A stretch of DNA of 64,000 nucleotides from NCBI GenBank assembly GCA_017161075.1, contig CP046174.1:3844001-3908000 (forward strand). The letters run 5' to 3'. The position numbers and the translations under genes were made by a program. Below the pieces are notes generated by a model, which saw nothing but the letters and a program-made list of their open reading frames with translations, ran no database searches and had not been told where the DNA came from. Below are positions 8,207 through 16,876 of this stretch, one piece after another; position 1 is the first letter of the stretch; each line of letters opens with the position of its first letter. This stretch comes from Erysipelotrichaceae bacterium 66202529. Its GTDB lineage: Bacteria > Bacillota_I > Bacilli_A > Erysipelotrichales > Erysipelotrichaceae.

Positions 8207-9784
8207 ATGAACACGATAAAAGAAACCATGCAGGATCTCATGGATATCATAAAAAGATCCAAAAACAGTGATATGGAGCAGGAATATAAAAATTCACAAA
8301 GGCTTTTACTTCTGGCAGAGCAGCATCAGGATACCTATGCGCAGGCTTTTGCACACACCTATCTTGCGGATTACTATATTCTGACCAGACAGCAGGATAT
8401 CTGTCTGCAGCATTTGCATGAAGCAATCTCATTTTCCGAGGAAAATCATTATGATGACCTTTTGCTTATGTGCTATACGATTGCAGGCTTGTATTACAAT
8501 TCTCATTTTGATGAAATCAGTGCTGTTCAGTATTATATGAATGCCTATCATATCGCACAGGATACGGAAAATCTTCATGAGCAGATGGTGATTCTCAATA
8601 ATCTGTGCGTCGTGTTTATGCAGAAAAACGACATTGCGGAAGCACTGCGTTATATCCGAAGCGCCTATGAGGTATTCGTTAAGCAGCAAACACCGTTAAG
8701 GGAGCATGCACAGCTGATTGTGATTCTCAATCTGATCCAGCTTTATATACGAAACGGACAAGTACAAAAGGCTGTGGATATTTATGATGCTTATTCTCCG
8801 GAGCTGCATGAAGAGCAGCCTGAGGGAATCCGTCTGCATGTTCTTCTCCTGTGTGAGCTGTATCTGGCAGCCGCCTTTCACCGTGAGGACGAAATTCGCA
8901 GACTGTCAGATGCATTTGAATCCAAGCAGCTGCATCAGCATTTAAACCGCAATATGTATTTTTCTTTTTATAATGATATTTTTGATATCCTGTTAAACAT
9001 CAAGGATAAAAAGCGCTGTGAACGGTATTTGCAATATATGGGGGAAATCTGTCTCGAGGATGATATCGAGCAGCAGCTGCAGCTGCATTTAAGCTGGATC
9101 AATTTTGCGGAAGTTTTTCATATGGAGGATACCCTGATCAATTCATATAAGCAGTATTATCTGTTGCAAAAGCTGGTGGTGGATGTAACCAACAAGACCA
9201 AGGCGGAAAGCATGAAGGAAAAAATACTGATGGAGCATATGCTGGAGGAACAGGAGCGAATCGTTCGGGAGAAAAACGTTTTGGAAACGCGGGTCAAAAT
9301 TGACGGTTTGACCGGTTTGTTCAACCGCAGCTATTTTAATACACTGTGTGATGTAATGCAAAAGAATCCGGATGTTACTTCCATCGGCATTATTCTGGTC
9401 GATGTGGATTACTTTAAGGAATTTAATGATTTGTACGGTCATTACAAGGGAGATGAGCTGTTGCGAAAGGTGGCACGCTGTCTGGATGAAAACGGTGATT
9501 CCCGCTTTTTTGCGGCACGCTATGGCGGTGATGAATTTATCTGTCTGTGTGTCAATACGGACAAGACGGAAATAGAAAGCTATCTGCACAGAGTTTATCA
9601 GGATTTGCTGCTTGCCCATATTGAGCATGCCAGCTCTCCGGTTTCATCGCTGGCTACGGTTTCCATCGGGTACTCCCTGTTTCTTAATGATGAAAGCTTT
9701 GATTTGGAAACATCCATCATGATGGCAGATACGGCATTGTATCAATCAAAAAACAGCGGCAGAAATAAGCATAGCTGCTGTTAA
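8207..9784 (+). CDS. Cytosolic diguanylate cyclase with TPR-like sensor region
   Basis: 525 residues without membrane helices. Residues 1 to about 330 are helical with TPR-like repeats (for example AQAFAHTYLADYYILTRQQ and LMCYTIAGLYYNS). A predicted coiled coil follows (around EEQERIVREKNVLETRVK), then a GGDEF domain from about residue 360, with DGLTGLFNRSYF and the intact active site ARYGGDEFI. No RxxD inhibition site precedes it. Start at 8207 follows AAGGGAGCCTCCT. A TATAAT box at 8165-8170 is a possible -10, but no good -35 was found. It probably makes cyclic-di-GMP in response to a cytosolic protein or peptide partner, an inference from the TPR-like part. A terminator follows at 9802. 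Confidence 0.85.
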   Translation: MNTIKETMQDLMDIIKRSKNSDMEQEYKNSQRLLLLAEQHQDTYAQAFAHTYLADYYILTRQQDICLQHLHEAISFSEENHYDDLLLMCYTIAGLYYNSHFDEISAVQYYMNAYHIAQDTENLHEQMVILNNLCVVFMQKNDIAEALRYIRSAYEVFVKQQTPLREHAQLIVILNLIQLYIRNGQVQKAVDIYDAYSPELHEEQPEGIRLHVLLLCELYLAAAFHREDEIRRLSDAFESKQLHQHLNRNMYFSFYNDIFDILLNIKDKKRCERYLQYMGEICLEDDIEQQLQLHLSWINFAEVFHMEDTLINSYKQYYLLQKLVVDVTNKTKAESMKEKILMEHMLEEQERIVREKNVLETRVKIDGLTGLFNRSYFNTLCDVMQKNPDVTSIGIILVDVDYFKEFNDLYGHYKGDELLRKVARCLDENGDSRFFAARYGGDEFICLCVNTDKTEIESYLHRVYQDLLLAHIEHASSPVSSLATVSIGYSLFLNDESFDLETSIMMADTALYQSKNSGRNKHSCC

Positions 9785-9801
9785 GTAACAATTTTTGTAA
9801 T

Positions 9802-9827
9802 ACCGTCAAATCATTTGGCGGTTTTTT
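9802..9827 (+). terminator. Rho-independent terminator after the TPR-GGDEF gene
   Basis: A 9-bp stem (ACCGTCAAA / TTTGGCGGT, one G-U pair) with a three-base loop is followed by six T. Confidence 0.85.
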
Positions 9828-9889
9828 ACAATCCATTTGGCTGTTTATCCTGTATCATGATATATATAGTAAATAAGGAGTGTGTGTAT

Positions 9890-10159
9890 ATGATAGAATC
9901 ACGTTGCGGTATCAGATGTAATAGCTGTGAATACAAGGAACAGATGGGATGTGCAGGCTGTATTTACATAAAAAAAACCTTCTGGGGGGAAGCCTGTCCA
10001 ATCAAGGATTGTGTGGAACAAAAGCAGCTTTCTCATTGCGGAGAGTGTGAAGCCTTTCCCTGTGAGCTTGCGAAATCATTTGCCTATGATGAAAAGCAGG
10101 GCGATGGCGGAAAGCGTCTGGAAACCTGCCGCTGCTGGAAGGATGGTATGCCCGGATGA
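9890..10159 (+). CDS. Small cysteine-rich DUF3795-like protein
   Basis: 89 residues from the ATG at 9890, which follows AATAAGGAGTG; the frame extends upstream without a ribosome site. The protein begins MIESRCGIRCNSCEY and carries many paired cysteines (CGIRCNSC, CAGC, CPIKDC, CGECEAFPC), the pattern of the DUF3795 family, suggesting metal binding. Function is unknown. Its stop overlaps the start of the next gene by four bases, so both are made from one message. Confidence 0.75.
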   Translation: MIESRCGIRCNSCEYKEQMGCAGCIYIKKTFWGEACPIKDCVEQKQLSHCGECEAFPCELAKSFAYDEKQGDGGKRLETCRCWKDGMPG

Positions 10160-10527
10160 CGAGTGCTGACTGGATCAAGGAAGCTATACAGGAAAAAGCG
10201 GGAGTGGAGATGGATTTCAAGCTGGAATGGGATGCCTTTCGTTTTCTGCTGTTTCATAAAATGTTCGCCATGCTCGGCTATAATAAGGAGAGGGAGCCGA
10301 TTCTGACACTGAAGCTTCCACCAGAGGAAGGGACCTGGTATCGGGAGGAATATGACTTTATAACCGAGGGCTATTATATGAATAAGGTGCATTGGATCAG
10401 TGTACGTTATGAAGAAACAGATCAGCAGCTGCTTGCGGAGCTTATGGATAAAAGCTATGAGCATTTCCTGCATACGCTGACGAAAAAGCAACAACAGCAG
10501 ATTTATGAGCTACAGCACGGCAAATAG
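10156..10527 (+). CDS. MmcQ/YjbR family protein
   Basis: 123 residues with the YjbR-like arrangement: KMFAMLGY near residue 35, a strand ILTLKLPPEE, then YYMNKVHWISV and a C-terminal SYEHFL. YjbR proteins have a double-wing fold and are often called DNA-binding, although the role is not established. It overlaps the upstream cysteine-rich gene by ATGA and is followed by a good terminator. Confidence 0.75.
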   Translation: MTSADWIKEAIQEKAGVEMDFKLEWDAFRFLLFHKMFAMLGYNKEREPILTLKLPPEEGTWYREEYDFITEGYYMNKVHWISVRYEETDQQLLAELMDKSYEHFLHTLTKKQQQQIYELQHGK

Positions 10528-10528
10528 G

Positions 10529-10561
10529 ATGCGGATTCAGAAATGGATATCCGCATTTTTT
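10529..10561 (+). terminator. Rho-independent terminator after the YjbR-like gene
   Basis: An 8-bp perfect stem ATGCGGAT / ATCCGCAT with a 12-base loop is followed by a T tract, two bases past the stop codon. Confidence 0.88.
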
Positions 10562-10895
10562 ATTTACACTATCTTCTGCTTTCAATGTACAAGGGAAGGA
10601 TATGCGTGATATGAAGCACAGCCGGATTTAGCTGTCCTCATATGTAAGTGAAATGAAGGTGTAGCGGCATAATAATGCATGCACCTGATAATATATGTAA
10701 AGTCTTTGAGGTATTACTTAGATACAGGAATCCTATTCGATTATTATATATACGGTTATGCTTCCTCTATCGAACCGGTTCCAATCGACGCTAGTGCTGA
10801 TGCATAAATAGCACATAACTTAAATTGAGTTCCAACCCGGTTATATAATGGGTATCCTTATATTTTGTTATTGTTATGTTTCTATTGATCGTCTC
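10562..10895. other. Intergenic region without a supported gene
   Basis: About 330 bases between the plus-strand YjbR-like gene and the duplicated terminators of the minus-strand IMP dehydrogenase gene. No open frame with a ribosome site and no structured RNA element was recognised. Confidence 0.5.
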
Positions 10896-10930
10896 GTGCT
10901 AAAACATTTATGTGTGGGAAGTTTAATCAT

Positions 10931-10962
10931 GAAAAAAGCAGGACAGATTTATCTATCCAGCT
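10931..10962 (-). terminator. Distal copy of the duplicated terminator of guaB
   Basis: Stem AGCTGGATAGA / TCTGTCCTGCT (one mismatch, one G-U) with a four-base loop, followed on the minus strand by six T. Confidence 0.7.
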
Positions 10963-11004
10963 TTCCTTGTGCTAAAACATTTATGTGTAACATGTTTAAT
11001 TATG

Positions 11005-11037
11005 AAAAAAAGCAGGACAGATTTTGTCTATCCCGCT
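11005..11037 (-). terminator. Proximal copy of the duplicated terminator of guaB
   Basis: Stem AGCGGGATAGA / TCTGTCCTGCT with two G-U pairs and a five-base loop, followed on the minus strand by seven T. It lies 22 bases beyond the guaB stop. Confidence 0.85.
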
Positions 11038-11058
11038 TTCCTTATATATAATAATAAA

Positions 11059-12573
11059 TTATTTTACCTTGGCATCCAATGTGTTATCCTTCACAACAAC
11101 ATCATGTGCCCCGCCCTCGACAATACTTGTAGAAGATACGAGTGTGATTTTGGCATTTTTCTGCAGCTCCTCAATCGTCAGTGTACCGCAGTTGCACATA
11201 GTATGCTTCACCTTGCTCAGCGTCAGATCGACATTATCCTTTAAAGCACCTGCATAAGGAACATAGGAGTCAACACCTTCCACGAAGGACAGCTTCTTGC
11301 TTCCCCCCATATCATAACGCTGCCAGTTTCTTGCACGGGCACTTCCTTCACCCCAGTATTCCTTCATATAGGTACCGTTGATTGTAACCTTTTTGGTTGG
11401 AGATTCTTCAAATCTGGAAAAATATCTTCCCAGCATTACGAAGTCTGCCCCCATAGCAAGTGCCAGAGTGATATGATAGTCATGTACGATACCGCCATCA
11501 CTGCAGATTGGAACATAAATTCCGGTTTCCTTATAATATTCATCACGCGCTTTGGCAACCTCAATCGTAGCAGTAGCCTGTCCGCGCCCGATTCCCTTTT
11601 GTTCCCGGGTGATACAGATGGAACCGCCGCCGATTCCGATTTTCACAAAGTCTGCGCCTGCCTCCGCAAGGAAACGGAAGCCTTCGGCATCGACAACATT
11701 TCCGGCACCTACCTTCACGCTGTCTCCGTATTTTTCACGAACCCATTTCAGCGTCAGTGCCTGCCATTCACTGAAGCCCTCACTGGAATCGATACACAAT
11801 ACATCCGCACCCGCTTCAATCAGTGCAGGAACACGTTCCTCATAGTCACGCGTATTGATACCGGCACCTACCACATAGCGCTTCTGATCATCTAGCAGCT
11901 CATTTGGATGCTCCTTGTGGGAATCGTAGTCCTTACGGAAAACGAATGCCTTCAGGTGCTTGTTTTCATCAATGATTGGCAGCTGGTTCAGCTTGTGCTC
12001 CCAAATCAGATCGTTTGCTTCACTCAGCGTACAGCCCTCATTGCCGTAAATCAGCTTTTCAAACGGTGTCATGAAGTCTGCTACCTTAGTAGCTGGATCC
12101 ATACGGGAGGTACGATAGTCTCTGCTTGTGATAATACCGAGCAGCTTTCCCTCCGGAGTGCCGTCCTCTGTAACTGCCATTGTCGCATGTCCGGTTTCTT
12201 CCTTCAGATCCAGTACATCCTGCAAGGTCGCATCCGGACGGATATTGGAATCACTGTATACAAAGCCTGCCTTTGTCGCTTTTACACGGCGCACCATAGC
12301 AGCCTCATTCTCTATCGTCTGAGAACCGTAAATGAAGGAAATGCCTCCTTCTCTTGCCAGTGCACATGCCATCTTCTCGCCTGAAACAGACTGCATGATT
12401 GCGGATACCATCGGTATATTCAAAGACAGCTCCGGTTCTTCCTTGCCTTTACGAAATTTTACCAGTGGTGTTTTCAAAGAAACATTTGCTGGGGTACATT
12501 CTGTCGAGGAATATCCTGGAACGATCAGATATTCACTGAATGTACGTGAAGGTTCATTAAAATAATATGCCAT
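11059..12573 (-). CDS. guaB: IMP dehydrogenase, protist (Tritrichomonas)-like type
   Basis: Oxidises IMP to XMP, the committed step of GMP synthesis. At 504 residues it has a TIM barrel interrupted by a CBS pair (about residues 100-220; GIITSRDY and [10 protein letters not shown] are visible). The catalytic loop reads [20 protein letters not shown] with the nucleophilic Cys; most bacterial enzymes read GxGPGSICTTR here. The flap has the Arg-Tyr pair in [10 protein letters not shown]. From memory the loop, the flap and the C-terminus ([13 protein letters not shown]) match Tritrichomonas foetus IMPDH very closely. The ATG at 12573 was preferred over a GTG two codons upstream because AAGGAG is 8 bases away. 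Monocistronic, with a strong promoter and two terminators. Confidence 0.95.
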   Translation of the reverse strand: MAYYFNEPSRTFSEYLIVPGYSSTECTPANVSLKTPLVKFRKGKEEPELSLNIPMVSAIMQSVSGEKMACALAREGGISFIYGSQTIENEAAMVRRVKATKAGFVYSDSNIRPDATLQDVLDLKEETGHATMAVTEDGTPEGKLLGIITSRDYRTSRMDPATKVADFMTPFEKLIYGNEGCTLSEANDLIWEHKLNQLPIIDENKHLKAFVFRKDYDSHKEHPNELLDDQKRYVVGAGINTRDYEERVPALIEAGADVLCIDSSEGFSEWQALTLKWVREKYGDSVKVGAGNVVDAEGFRFLAEAGADFVKIGIGGGSICITREQKGIGRGQATATIEVAKARDEYYKETGIYVPICSDGGIVHDYHITLALAMGADFVMLGRYFSRFEESPTKKVTINGTYMKEYWGEGSARARNWQRYDMGGSKKLSFVEGVDSYVPYAGALKDNVDLTLSKVKHTMCNCGTLTIEELQKNAKITLVSSTSIVEGGAHDVVVKDNTLDAKVK

Positions 12574-12641
12574 TTTCACATCTCCTTTTCCATATTCAAT
12601 TTTTTATAAACTTTCCCGATTAAAAATTGATATTTTAATAC

Positions 12642-12670
12642 ATTATAATGACATTCACTTTTGAAGTCAA
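12642..12670 (-). promoter_or_regulatory. Sigma-A promoter of guaB
   Basis: On the minus strand TTGACT (12665-12670) and a perfect TATAAT (12642-12647) are separated by exactly 17 bases. The leader is about 60 nucleotides, too short for a purine riboswitch. Confidence 0.85.
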
Positions 12671-12834
12671 TAAGCTTTTGAAAAAATTTTCATGAATCAG
12701 AAGATGCGGTTAGAAACAGGGTCTTCATCGTATATTTCTCATATATTTTAACCGCTATAAGAGCTGTATCGTCAATCGGTATCATGTGGGGCTTTCCTTA
12801 TGGAGCTCTCACATATTTCAGCACAGCCTAGTAA

Positions 12835-14040
12835 TCAATAATAATAGGATTCCACATGCGATGTACCATCCGCATCATGCATCACATACCGCCCGACACG
12901 CGCAATGGCTGTTTCATAATAGCCCAGTACCTCACTGCGGGTCAGCTTTCCATTGCAGACCTGCAGGATTTCCTGCAATAAGGCAGCACAGGATTTTTCC
13001 ATTGTTGTAGTTCCATATAAGAGAGGACTCGCATCGAAGTCCAGGTTATCCTTCATGATAGCTGCCGTTTCCCGATTTGCGGACAGCTTGATAACCGGAA
13101 CGATCGGATTTCCGGTTGGTGTCCCGCGTCCGGTTGTAAACAGGACAAGCTGGCAGCCGCCTGCGACCATACCGGTGATGCTGATGGGATCATTGCCCGG
13201 TGTATCCATAATCACAAGACCCTTATGGTGAATCGGCTGTGCATAATCATAAACTGCCTGAATCGGTGCATGCCCGGATTTATAAATACAGCCCAGGGAT
13301 TTTTCCTCCAGCGTAGTGATACCGCCAGCCTTATTTCCGGGAGACGGGTTGCGCTTTCGCACATCATCCTGTACCTGACGCATGGCATCCTCATAATGCA
13401 TGACGATTTCCAGTATCTGATTGGCCACCTTTGCATTGACAGCACGACGTGCCAGCAGATACTCGGCACCGATAAATTCCGTTGTTTCCGACAGGACAGC
13501 GGTTCCCCCTGCCTTCACTACTTCATCGCTCACTGCCCCGACTAACGGATTCGCCGCAAGACCGCTGGTGGGATCTGATCCCCCGCATTCGGTTGCTATC
13601 ATCAGCTCTGACAAATCAGCCTCTACCCGTTTCATACAACTGGCGTCACTCACCATCTGCCTTGCACAGCGTACCGCCTCCTCCACCGTATGCAGCGTCC
13701 CTCCGCATTTCTGAATAATAAAGGTTCCCAGCGGCTTATCACAGCGCTTCTGTATTTCTTTCGTGACCAGATCCATCTGGCAGTTTTCACATCCCAGAGA
13801 AATCACAATCGTTCCATATACATTGGGATTGGCTGCCATCCCTGCTAACGCATGCAGGGTACATGCCTGATCCACCGGAGTCTGGGAACAGCCCAGCAGA
13901 TTATGAAGGGTAACCGTCCCCTGTACCTGTTCGCTGACGATACGGGCGACATCGCTCGCACATATACTGGCTGGCAGAATCAATACCTTATTCCGTATCC
14001 CCACACGGCCGTCACTTCTTCGATAGCCCGAAAATTTCAT
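12835..14040 (-). CDS. UxaA-family hydro-lyase, large (catalytic) subunit
   Basis: 401 residues of the altronate/galactarate dehydratase C-terminal domain. It begins MKFSGYRRSDGRVGIRNKVL and shows the cysteine-bearing stretches LLGCSQTP, SLGCENCQMD and TECGGSDPTSG, and near the end VAGGCQLVLFTTGRGTPTGN, all typical of UxaA/GarD enzymes, which dehydrate aldonic or aldaric acids to 2-keto-3-deoxy acids using iron. Start at 14040 follows GGGAGAGG and overlaps the small subunit by four bases. It is the last gene of locus A; its product type suits the two KDPG-class aldolases of the operon. The exact substrate is unknown. Confidence 0.85.
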   Translation of the reverse strand: MKFSGYRRSDGRVGIRNKVLILPASICASDVARIVSEQVQGTVTLHNLLGCSQTPVDQACTLHALAGMAANPNVYGTIVISLGCENCQMDLVTKEIQKRCDKPLGTFIIQKCGGTLHTVEEAVRCARQMVSDASCMKRVEADLSELMIATECGGSDPTSGLAANPLVGAVSDEVVKAGGTAVLSETTEFIGAEYLLARRAVNAKVANQILEIVMHYEDAMRQVQDDVRKRNPSPGNKAGGITTLEEKSLGCIYKSGHAPIQAVYDYAQPIHHKGLVIMDTPGNDPISITGMVAGGCQLVLFTTGRGTPTGNPIVPVIKLSANRETAAIMKDNLDFDASPLLYGTTTMEKSCAALLQEILQVCNGKLTRSEVLGYYETAIARVGRYVMHDADGTSHVESYYY

Positions 14041-14330
14041 TGTGCCTCTCCCTTCTGTGTGCTGCTTCCGGCAACATTGTGTACATGGACATGCATCCCC
14101 CTTGCGATATTTGTACTGGCAATACCAATGCATTCCCCATATTTCATAATGCGCTCCCCTGCTTGTATGTCACAGAGGGCTGCCTTATGGTAAATAGGGA
14201 TATTCTCCATGACGGTACAGCTATGCAATGCAGCAGCTTCATCCATATAAATAAGCTGCTCTTTGGCTTTCAGCGGTTCCAGTAATACCGCAACGTTATC
14301 CCGTTCACTCAATCGTATTGCATTTTTCAT
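14037..14330 (-). CDS. UxaA-family hydro-lyase, small (SAF-domain) subunit
   Basis: 97 residues, matching the N-terminal SAF domain of altronate dehydratase, here encoded separately. It contains DNVAVLLEPLKA, NIPIYHKAALCDIQAGE and a closing HVHVHNVAG. Start at 14330 follows GGGAGGATATC. Coupled by ATGA overlap to the catalytic subunit. SAF domains help bind substrate or metal; the split form is known from several sugar-acid lyases. Confidence 0.82.
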   Translation of the reverse strand: MKNAIRLSERDNVAVLLEPLKAKEQLIYMDEAAALHSCTVMENIPIYHKAALCDIQAGERIMKYGECIGIASTNIARGMHVHVHNVAGSSTQKGEAQ

Positions 14331-14413
14331 GATATCCTCCCGGCAGGCATTGCCTGCTTTTCTATTGGAAAAAGGATGCACAACGCTTCATGCATCCATC
14401 CTCTTCCTCTTAC

Positions 14414-15061
14414 CTATTGCAGGGAACGCAGTCTCTTCATGTTATCCGCATAACTGCCTTCCCCTTGGAATAGTGCACTTGTTCCCAAAACAAAGCCATC
14501 TACCCCCAATGCATGATACCTCTGTATAACCTCTGCAGAACAGGCGCCATCCAGTACAATCCGATAGCCGTACTCCTGCTTCCTGCTGATTAACTCACGG
14601 ATTTTAGCATCTATGCTTTGTATAAAGGACTGACCGGCAAAGCCGGGAAACACACTCATGATGAGAATATAGTCACAATGAGGAAGCAGCTCCTTTATCG
14701 TGCTGACACTCGTATCCGGATTGATAGCAAGACCGGCGAGCTTCCCCTGTGCACGGATATACATCAGTGTTTTCATTACCTGCGGCTCTGCTTCCGGGTG
14801 AATATAAATCAAATCAGCCCCCGCCTGCAGAAACCAATCAACCTTATCTGCGGGATGCTCAATCATCAGATGTACATCCAACATGGCCTTTGTATGGGCC
14901 CGCACCGTTTTAACATCCATCAGCCCCATAGTGATATTCGGCACAAAGCAGCCATCCATCACATCACAGTGAAAGATATCCGCTCCCGCTGCTTCCAGCT
15001 CTTGTACTTCCTGCTTCAGACGGGCATAATCCGCACACATCATACTCGGACATAAGATCAT
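14414..15061 (-). CDS. Ribulose-phosphate 3-epimerase-like protein (copy 2)
   Basis: 215-residue TIM-barrel epimerase. The metal and catalytic residues of the family are present: Ser in ILCPSMM, His and Asp in FHCDVMDGCF, His in DVHLMIEHP and Asp in IVLDGACS. The phosphate loop is VFPGFAGQSF. Classical RPE reads VDGG where this reads LDGA, so the substrate may differ from D-ribulose 5-phosphate; allulose-6-phosphate epimerase and related enzymes share this fold. Start at 15061 after GAAGGAGG, overlapping the upstream epimerase by four bases. In context it probably epimerises a phosphorylated ketose or ketoacid of the locus A pathway. Confidence 0.82.
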   Translation of the reverse strand: MILCPSMMCADYARLKQEVQELEAAGADIFHCDVMDGCFVPNITMGLMDVKTVRAHTKAMLDVHLMIEHPADKVDWFLQAGADLIYIHPEAEPQVMKTLMYIRAQGKLAGLAINPDTSVSTIKELLPHCDYILIMSVFPGFAGQSFIQSIDAKIRELISRKQEYGYRIVLDGACSAEVIQRYHALGVDGFVLGTSALFQGEGSYADNMKRLRSLQ

Positions 15062-15744
15062 ACAACAGCCTCCTTCAGCAGGCGCAGGGATTCCTGCAGA
15101 TGCGTTCCCTTTCGAAACAGACCGCTGGTACCGCCTGTCAGTATATCGGCACCGGCTGCCGTTACCAACGGTATGGTACCTGCATGAATATTTCCGTCCG
15201 CCTGAATTCGTACAGACAACTGATGCTTCAGGATTTCCTCTTTCATCGTACGAATATGGCGCAAAGCATCCGGCTGCATCGTCTGTCCGGCATAGCCTGG
15301 CTGTACCATCAGCTTCAAAATCCAATCCACCTGAGAAGCCAGCTTCACGAAATCCTGAGGAACCTCTGTATCACTTCGCATAGCCAGAATCGGACGGCAG
15401 CCTGCCTGGCGTATCAATGCAAATATTTCCTCCAGATCATCCGCAATCTCATAATGCACGGCGATATAATCTGCCCCGGCTCTTGCGAAGGGTTCAATAT
15501 AAGGTCGTACATGTTCTACTGCAAGATGTACCTCAACCGGCTTTTCACAGATCGGACGCAGCTTTTCCAGCATCAGATCCCCGAATACAAAGCAGTTGTT
15601 GAAGCAGCCATCCACAACATCGTAATGCACGAAATCTATATCCGATGCATTGATTTCCGCAATCGCATCCGCCAGATGCAGCAGATCACAGCAGGACAGG
15701 GATGCACTCACCAGTGTCCTGCGGCTGGACGTTACGCGGCGCAT
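15058..15744 (-). CDS. Ribulose-phosphate 3-epimerase-like protein (copy 1, divergent)
   Basis: 228 residues from an ATG that overlaps the upstream stop (TAGTATG). The fold and metal ligands are recognisable (LVSASLSCCD, VHYDVVDGCF, EVHLAVEHV, IQADGNI), but several usual residues differ: the motif after the Asp is CFNNCFVFG, and DGN replaces DGG. Pairing with a second epimerase in direct overlap suggests two different epimerisations or a hetero-oligomer. The ribosome site is weak (TTGGATAG), consistent with coupling to the preceding dehydrogenase gene. Confidence 0.75.
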   Translation of the reverse strand: MRRVTSSRRTLVSASLSCCDLLHLADAIAEINASDIDFVHYDVVDGCFNNCFVFGDLMLEKLRPICEKPVEVHLAVEHVRPYIEPFARAGADYIAVHYEIADDLEEIFALIRQAGCRPILAMRSDTEVPQDFVKLASQVDWILKLMVQPGYAGQTMQPDALRHIRTMKEEILKHQLSVRIQADGNIHAGTIPLVTAAGADILTGGTSGLFRKGTHLQESLRLLKEAVV

Positions 15745-15745
15745 A

Positions 15746-16876
15746 CTATCCAAACAGAATCTGCATGATGCAGATGTTGTCTCTGTTCTTTTTGATTTCA
15801 TACAGATAATGCTTTACATGCTCGACAACAGGCTCATTCCCCTCCAGCGCATTGATTTCACAGAAGGTAGTAATTAAATCCTTATCCATTTTCGGTTCAG
15901 TCTTTCCCTGCAGCTCATCCCAGTAAACCAGGGCAGCCGCAGCGACAAATTCCAGAATGCGAGGGTCTTTTTCATGATCCAGCAGAATCTGCATCGGTGA
16001 CATGATACGTTCTGTAGGTCCCAGCTTTCTGCGTGGTGCGCGTCCGTTTTTAATATTATAGTCCAAGATGCTCTTATCGCGGAATTTCGCAAGCGCACGG
16101 TTGGTAAATGCCTCCTGATCCTCCTTCGTAATCTGGAAGTAATCCTGTAAAGCGGGATTCAGTTCCTCCATCAGACGCATCATGACAGCATCAATATCCG
16201 GATCACAGGCTGCATCGCCATAGACCTCATAGCCCTTGATATAGCCGCAATAGGAAATAAGTCCTGCCAGGCAATTATACGTATAAATTTTGCGCTTAAA
16301 GAACTTTTCAAAATTATGAATGGGAACTGCCCCTTCAAAATCCAGGGTATCCAGCTCATCTGCATCATATGGAAAATATGCTTCATTCATGGATAAAATA
16401 TCCAGGCGTGTATCATGGACACTGACTGTGGAACAGAAGACTGCTGTCTGTGTTACCGTATAGTCCCCTTCAACACCGGCTTCCTGCAGGTGTGTACGCA
16501 GTACCCTTGCCGGATTGATGCCGTTTTCAGCAGTCAGAAATACCGTTTTCTTTGTTTTTTTGCACATTCCCTTTTTCACCTGCTGTGCCACATCCTTTAG
16601 ATTTTGTTCTCCGGTTGCGGTTACAATGAAGTCAGCCTCATGAATTGCCTGATCTGCCTCACTGGAATAGGTCGGGTATGCATGAAAGCCGTTCACATAA
16701 ATCGGTGTTCGGTCTTTTTTATAGAAATGAATGCAGAAGGCGCGATCCTCACTTAGCATACGGATGAGCTCTTCGTTCTTATCAAGAAAGGTGATTTCAT
16801 AATCCCGTTGAAACAGGAAGCGGGTCACATATCCGCGTCCGGTCTGTCCGGCTCCTATGACGACTGCTTTTTTCAT
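15746..16876 (-). CDS. Mannitol-1-phosphate dehydrogenase-like protein, B-type partner (locus A)
   Basis: 376 residues of the polyol-specific long-chain dehydrogenase family. The N-terminal Rossmann motif is VVIGAGQTGRGYV. The signature helix reads KIYTYNCLAGLISYCG; mannitol-1-phosphate 5-dehydrogenases have K-x4-N-x2-H here, and this protein keeps Lys and Asn but has Ala instead of His. A conserved RRKLGPTERIMSP follows. It overlaps the A-type partner by ATGA. The same A-B order occurs in locus C, so the two probably work together. Role: NAD(P)-linked oxidation or reduction of a sugar phosphate, or a structural partner; the substrate is not mannitol phosphate with any certainty. Confidence 0.78.
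   Translation of the reverse strand: MKKAVVIGAGQTGRGYVTRFLFQRDYEITFLDKNEELIRMLSEDRAFCIHFYKKDRTPIYVNGFHAYPTYSSEADQAIHEADFIVTATGEQNLKDVAQQVKKGMCKKTKKTVFLTAENGINPARVLRTHLQEAGVEGDYTVTQTAVFCSTVSVHDTRLDILSMNEAYFPYDADELDTLDFEGAVPIHNFEKFFKRKIYTYNCLAGLISYCGYIKGYEVYGDAACDPDIDAVMMRLMEELNPALQDYFQITKEDQEAFTNRALAKFRDKSILDYNIKNGRAPRRKLGPTERIMSPMQILLDHEKDPRILEFVAAAALVYWDELQGKTEPKMDKDLITTFCEINALEGNEPVVEHVKHYLYEIKKNRDNICIMQILFG

Larger units (their letters stand above)
10896..11043. repeat. Head-to-tail duplication of a 73-75 bp terminator unit
   Basis: Copy 1 (10896-10968) and copy 2 (10969-11043) abut exactly. Both begin GTGCTAAAACATTTATGTGT and end CTTTCCTT, with about 10 substitutions or small indels between. 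Each carries a complete minus-strand hairpin and T tract. The unit contains no gene. Confidence 0.9.

Noticed and set aside
9143..9628. 161-codon minus-strand frame within the TPR-GGDEF gene
   Set aside because: Antisense to the clearly coding GGDEF domain, without ribosome site.
12574..12670. Purine or other riboswitch in the guaB leader
   Set aside because: The leader from the mapped promoter is only about 60 bases and shows no aptamer-like pairing.
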